From the IMG/VR virus record IMGVR_UViG_3300035016_000034, positions 1 to 42,626 of that record: 42,626 bases of DNA; one strand, given 5' to 3'. The stretch is from a virus. Below the pieces are notes generated by a model. That model worked only from the letters and a program-made list of their open reading frames with translations. It was not told where the DNA came from and searched no databases. This document shows, piece by piece, positions 39,041-42,626 of the stretch. Position numbers and translations under genes: made by a program. Within the stretch, counting starts at the first letter, position 1. Each line of letters opens with the position of its first letter.

Positions 39041-40804
39041 ATGGTCCTGCCCCTCACCGGCACAGTTGCCGTCACTAATGGCTTGGATGAGTTCACCTGG
39101 ACCGGCACGCCGCTGACCCCGCTCAACTGCGTGGCCGGCGCCGCGATCGTCGTCAATGGCCTGGGCTACTTCGTCAAGGAGCGAACGGACACCACGCAGG
39201 GCAAGTTCACGCGGGTCTATGGTGAGGCGACCGATGCCAGCCGGCCGGCCGAGATCGAGCAGATTTCCCCGGACCAGGTGGCGACGGCAACGCTCAACAA
39301 GCGCGCGTCGGACCTTTTTGCGGAACTATCGATCCTGACACCAAACTGGGATGCGCAGGTTGCTGATCTGGCCTCGCGAGCGGAGTACGACGACGAGTGG
39401 ATGTCGGAAAGCGGTCGCCCCTTCGCTGTCCTGGTTTCCAATATCGGCGACGGCAGGGCGGCGATCTACTCCAAAGTTTCGGCTACCTCAGCCGACTGGA
39501 GTGACCCCGCATTCTTCTCTGGCCCTGTCGGTCCCTTGCCTGATGTCGAGGTCGGCTCAACAACAACGCTTGAGCCGGGCAGTCCAGCCACCGTCGCGGC
39601 CACGCCGACCGCTGGCGGTGTTTCGCTGTCGTTCGGTCTCCCGGCAGGGCGCGGCGCCAAGTATGCGCCGGGCGGGTACGACCCTGAAGCCGCATATCCT
39701 CTCGATCAGGCCGTGCTCGACAACGGATCAACCTGGATTGCTTTGCAGGCTGTCCCTCCCGGAAACGCGCCGCCTGTTTTGCCTATCACCAGCAGTGCCT
39801 ATTGGGGGCTGTTGGCACGCAAGGGTACCGATGGCACAGGCACAGGCGACGTGGTCGGCCCGGCGGCTTCCGTGGCTAACCGGATCGCGCTGTTCGATGG
39901 CACCACAGGAAAGCTGCTCAAGGATAGCGGGTCATCCATAGCTGACCTGTCTCCTGAGGGGCTTAGTGGGTTCCGCAACAAGATCATCAACGGGAACTTT
40001 GACATTTGGCAGCGCGGAACGAGCACAGCGAGCGGCGGCTATCTAGCCGACCGTTGGAGTGCCGCCGATACAAATCAAGATAGAGCGGCGTTCGCACCTG
40101 GGCATGATGTTCCCGGGGAGCCTGAATTCTACGGGTCATACGAGGGGCACGCGTCCGGAATCCCCCGCATTATCCAGAAAATCGAAGGCGTGAGAACACT
40201 CGCCGGGAAGAAGGCAACGCTCACCTTCTATGCCAAGACCGATACGGGAACCGCCGACTTCACCAGAAGGCTGTCACAGATTTTCGGCTCCGGCGGCAGC
40301 GCGGATGTTGTCTTGTCTCTGGCGGGCACCCTGACGACCGCGTGGCAGAAATTCACTATGGTGGTCGACCTCCCCAGCCTTGCCGGCAAAACCATTGGTG
40401 CCAACAATGTTCTCGAGCTCAAGGTCGAATGGGCGCTCAACCAGTCGCTTCACATCGCCCACGTATCTCTCGTCGAAGGTGATGCCACTGCCGAAGCCGA
40501 TCCGTTCTCGCCGCGCCACATCCAGCAGGAGTTGGCGCTGTGTCAGCGGTATTATCGTCTAGTTCGCACAGGCGTATCTACAATGGCTGCTGCCGCCAAT
40601 GAGCTTTACGGGGATACTATTCAGATTGACCCGCCAATGAGAGTGACCCCAACAATCTCGTTTAAGACAGCGCTCCAAAACGTTAATGTCTTTTCGTACA
40701 CACGTGATCTCATAACCGCCGAGGGGTATCGCGCCTACATTACGTCTACTGCTGCTGGATTTGCATCCTTGCATACTATTGACCAGTTGGATGCGGAGCT
40801 CTGA
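39041..40804 (+). CDS. tail fibre protein
   Basis: A 587-residue protein. N-terminal beta domain (about 1-75), a carbohydrate-module-like central segment (KYAPGGYDPEAAYPLDQAVLDNGSTWIALQ), then RNKIINGNFDIWQRGTS followed by YLADRW. The last motif marks jelly-roll carbohydrate-binding domains at the tips of many phage fibres. The final 250 bp are less GC-rich than the rest, consistent with tip exchange. It determines host binding together with the gpJ-like protein. Confidence 0.85.
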   Translation: MVLPLTGTVAVTNGLDEFTWTGTPLTPLNCVAGAAIVVNGLGYFVKERTDTTQGKFTRVYGEATDASRPAEIEQISPDQVATATLNKRASDLFAELSILTPNWDAQVADLASRAEYDDEWMSESGRPFAVLVSNIGDGRAAIYSKVSATSADWSDPAFFSGPVGPLPDVEVGSTTTLEPGSPATVAATPTAGGVSLSFGLPAGRGAKYAPGGYDPEAAYPLDQAVLDNGSTWIALQAVPPGNAPPVLPITSSAYWGLLARKGTDGTGTGDVVGPAASVANRIALFDGTTGKLLKDSGSSIADLSPEGLSGFRNKIINGNFDIWQRGTSTASGGYLADRWSAADTNQDRAAFAPGHDVPGEPEFYGSYEGHASGIPRIIQKIEGVRTLAGKKATLTFYAKTDTGTADFTRRLSQIFGSGGSADVVLSLAGTLTTAWQKFTMVVDLPSLAGKTIGANNVLELKVEWALNQSLHIAHVSLVEGDATAEADPFSPRHIQQELALCQRYYRLVRTGVSTMAAAANELYGDTIQIDPPMRVTPTISFKTALQNVNVFSYTRDLITAEGYRAYITSTAAGFASLHTIDQLDAEL

Positions 40805-41192
40805 TGATGGAAATCCACGGCCACACTGCCTCCGACTGCGTCGATGTCACCATCGAAGGCGTCCGCATGCTGTGCCAAACGAACCTGCCAACCGCCACCG
40901 CCAGATGATCGCGGAGTGGGAGGCGGAGGGGAATGTCATCCCACCCTACGTTCCACCTGAACCACCACCTGCGACCTACAGGCTCTTCAAGTCCGTGTTC
41001 ATCAGCCGGCTGACCGAGCAGGAGGCGGTGGCCATGGAGGCGGTGCTCGCGGCGGCCGACGCGAAGCTGCGCCTGATGTTCAACTCGGTGGAATACTTCG
41101 TCAGCGACGACCCGCTCTTCGCCACCCTGCATACGGCAGTAGCCGCGGCGCTCGGTGAGGCCAGGGCCGACGAACTGCTGACGGCGCAGTAG
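40804..41192 (+). pseudogene. frameshifted fibre-associated gene
   Basis: Frame 1 reads MMEIHGHTASDCVDVTIEGVRM (40804-40869), then runs out of frame to a TGA at 40906. The -1 frame continues from 40872 with VPNEPANRHRQMIAEWEAEG and on to 41190. Joined, they make one smooth protein of about 130 residues, so one base seems lost near 40870. No slippery heptamer is present. Either a real mutation, a sequencing error, or two coupled products. Confidence 0.6.
40905..41192 (+). CDS. fibre/tail-assembly protein, C-terminal part
   Basis: A 95-residue product can be made from ATG 40905, which overlaps the frame 1 stop by ATGA: EWEAEGNVIPPYVPPEPPPATYRLFKSVFISRLTEQEAVAM, then a LMFNSVEYFVSDDPLFATLHTAVA segment. 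Such proteins follow fibre genes in alphaproteobacterial phages and may act as fibre-assembly chaperones. Coupled translation could rescue this half. Confidence 0.6.
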   Translation: MIAEWEAEGNVIPPYVPPEPPPATYRLFKSVFISRLTEQEAVAMEAVLAAADAKLRLMFNSVEYFVSDDPLFATLHTAVAAALGEARADELLTAQ

Positions 41193-41209
41193 GACCCGGC
41201 GACGGGCGG

Positions 41210-41231
41210 CCGAGGTGCAGCAACACCTCGG
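41210..41231. terminator. hairpin after the fibre-associated gene
   Basis: CCGAGGTG (41210-41217) pairs with CACCTCGG (41224-41231) around CAGCAA. There is no T-run, so it may be an mRNA-stabilising stem or a Rho-dependent end. It lies in the 115-bp gap before the methyltransferase. Confidence 0.4.
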
Positions 41232-41307
41232 ACTGGGGCACAGGATTGGCGTCCAACCCCAAAGTAGTACGAGCGACCACTTCAACCCGCCACCCTCCGG
41301 AGAGGGC

Positions 41308-42162
41308 ATGGCGAGTGAAACAGATCGCGAGAAAGACAACGTGCAAGAATTCAATCAAATGCGACCGGTTGAACCAACTAGGACGCCGGCCGGCTACATC
41401 GGTGGCAAGCGGAACCTCGCCAGGCTTGTCACGGCGCTGATCGAGGCAACGCCGCATCAGACCTATGCTGAAGCATTCGTCGGCATGGGCGGCATCTTCC
41501 TCAAGCGCCGGACAGCGCCTCCAGCCGAGGTCATCAACGACTATTCGGGCGATGTGGCTACCTTCTTCCGCATCCTGCAGCGGCACTACACGCCCTTCAT
41601 GGAGATGCTCCGCTACCAGGTGACCAGCCGCCGCGAGTTTGAGCGACTGAGGGCCTGCGATCCAGCTACGCTAACTGATCTGGAACGTGCAGCACGCTTC
41701 CTATACCTCCAGCGCCTGGCGTTTGGTGGCAAGGTCGCCGGCCGCAACTTCGGGGTCAGCGCCGGCATGTCGGCCCGCTTCAACGTGACCAAGCTGGCGC
41801 CCATGCTCGAGGACGTTCACGAGCGTCTCGCGGGCGTGGTGATCGAGCAGCTGCGCTGGCAGGATTTCATCACCCGGTACGACCGGCCGGGGACGCTGTT
41901 CTATCTGGACCCGCCGTACTGGGGCTGCGAGGGTGACTATGGCAAGGCCATGTTCAGCCGAGGCGAGTTTGAGGAGATGGCAACCCGTTTAAGGGACCTC
42001 AAGGGCCGCTTCGTCATGTCCATAAATGACGTTCCGGAGATCCGCGGGCTGTTCACTGGCTTCGACCTGCAGGGGGTAGAATTGACCTATACAGTCGCGG
42101 GTGGAAGGAATGCGGTGCCAGCCAGGGAGCTGGTCATCACCTCTGGAGCCGGTCCCGAATGA
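41308..42162 (+). CDS. D12-class DNA adenine methyltransferase
   Basis: A 284-residue N6-adenine methyltransferase with YIGGKR (30-35), the AdoMet motif AFVGMGG (56-62), IND at 76 and catalytic DPPY (201-204), in the order of the Dam/M.DpnII (alpha, D12) group. ATG 41308 follows GGAGAGGG; a later Met (41359) lacks a ribosome site. Its place at the right end matches that of the Mu modification gene mom, and it probably protects phage DNA from host restriction. Recognition sequence cannot be read from the protein. Confidence 0.93.
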   Translation: MASETDREKDNVQEFNQMRPVEPTRTPAGYIGGKRNLARLVTALIEATPHQTYAEAFVGMGGIFLKRRTAPPAEVINDYSGDVATFFRILQRHYTPFMEMLRYQVTSRREFERLRACDPATLTDLERAARFLYLQRLAFGGKVAGRNFGVSAGMSARFNVTKLAPMLEDVHERLAGVVIEQLRWQDFITRYDRPGTLFYLDPPYWGCEGDYGKAMFSRGEFEEMATRLRDLKGRFVMSINDVPEIRGLFTGFDLQGVELTYTVAGGRNAVPARELVITSGAGPE

Positions 42163-42626
42163 GCGACACGTCGAATATCGAGACCTTCAACACCCTCGTC
42201 GGCTTGATCTTTGGGCAGCTTTACGAGGCGTTCCCGGTTCCAGTAGGGCTCAATACAGATGAGATTGCCCAGACCCTCGGGGTGCAGGGCTACACCGTCC
42301 GTGAGATATTGACCGGCCGAGATATCGTAGCAGAGTGGGGCGAGCTTATGGACGGGAGCGCGTTCTGGAGCTTCTACAGCTCTGCACTATCATGGCTCTG
42401 TGAGGAAGGGCTAATCCGCCAAGTGGAGCCATATGAGTACGTGCTGACCTCGGCCGCACTTACGGCACTGAATGCTAGGCCCGACGCGCTCAAGGAGCCG
42501 CTCGGCCGGCGATTGGCTGGGGCAGCAGGTAGCGCTGCATCAGAGGCGGGACGAGCCGCCATAGGAGAAGTCGTCGGTCAGGTTATCGGAGGCGTCTTCA
42601 AGGTCATTTTAAGCAGCTCGAACTAG
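42159..42626 (+). CDS. protein with winged-helix-like N-terminus and glycine-zipper tail
   Basis: A 155-residue protein coupled (ATGA) to the methyltransferase. Residues about 10-105 look like a helical/winged-helix domain (LNTDEIAQTLGVQGYTVREIL, then SALSWLCEEGLIRQVEPYEYVLTSAAL). Residues 116-152 (GRRLAGAAGSAASEAGRAAIG, then EVVGQVIGGVFKVIL) form an amphipathic Gly-zipper-like helix able to insert in membranes. No family recognised. Last gene of the window; it could be a lysogen-expressed exclusion or anti-phage factor, which is inference. Confidence 0.7.
   Translation: MSDTSNIETFNTLVGLIFGQLYEAFPVPVGLNTDEIAQTLGVQGYTVREILTGRDIVAEWGELMDGSAFWSFYSSALSWLCEEGLIRQVEPYEYVLTSAALTALNARPDALKEPLGRRLAGAAGSAASEAGRAAIGEVVGQVIGGVFKVILSSSN

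Noticed and set aside
1-42626. Phage termini, host duplication, tRNA genes, CRISPR arrays, insertion sequences
   Set aside because: I looked for TG...CA ends with repeated end-binding sites, cloverleaf sequences, regular spacer repeats and a second transposase and found none. The ends probably lie just outside the window.

Overview
The window is an almost complete transposable (Mu-like) prophage in a high-GC, probably alphaproteobacterial host. The host assignment is an inference: it rests on the roughly 60-65% GC coding bias, a GapR (DUF2312) homolog, a GTA-type 3TM holin and a GTA-like flavour to the tail tip genes. The head and replication modules follow phage Mu, but there is no contractile sheath or Mu baseplate. 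Instead there is a long tape measure and a siphovirus-type tail, as in B3/D3112-like and RcapMu-like transposable siphophages. Neither phage terminus (5'-TG...CA-3' with a 5-bp host duplication) can be identified. The window starts and stops exactly at stop codons of outer genes.

Layout. 1-1050 (leftward): a LexA/CI-type repressor followed by a translationally coupled secreted protein. 1051-1193: divergent control region with a large inverted repeat overlapping a good early promoter. 1194-11568 (rightward): Ner-like regulator, small proteins, one antisense small gene, a ParB-like protein, MuA transposase, MuB ATPase, a run of tightly overlapping accessory genes (DUF3164, GemA, HTH proteins) and finally a Mor/C-type activator. 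11573-11594: a palindromic element that recurs identically (22 bp) at 22744-22765. The two copies sit where Mu has its Plys and PI late promoters.

Late region. 11656-19285: endolysin, holin, GapR-like protein, gp25/gp26-like proteins, small and large terminase, portal and gpF. 19295-22439: an inserted-looking cassette with small proteins, a lower-GC polysaccharide deacetylase-like protein, a bidirectional terminator and an antisense tyrosine recombinase. 22744-30014: second late promoter element, protease with nested scaffold, decoration protein, capsid, a secreted protein bracketed by two terminators, head-tail connector genes and tail tube. 30053-30795: tail chaperones G and GT joined by a textbook -1 frameshift signal (GGGAAAC plus hairpin). 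30795-40804: tape measure, distal tail, peptidase-like protein, tip protein and fibres. 40804-42626: a frameshifted fibre-associated gene, a D12-class adenine methyltransferase in the position of Mu mom, and a small protein with a predicted winged helix and a glycine-zipper tail.

How it works together: the repressor holds the early promoter. After induction Ner and then A/B drive replicative transposition. The Mor/C-like protein at the end of the early operon probably binds the two 22-bp elements to switch on lysis/packaging and, separately, the head/tail operon downstream of the terminator and antisense recombinase. All functional names come from reading the protein sequences; no database search was run.
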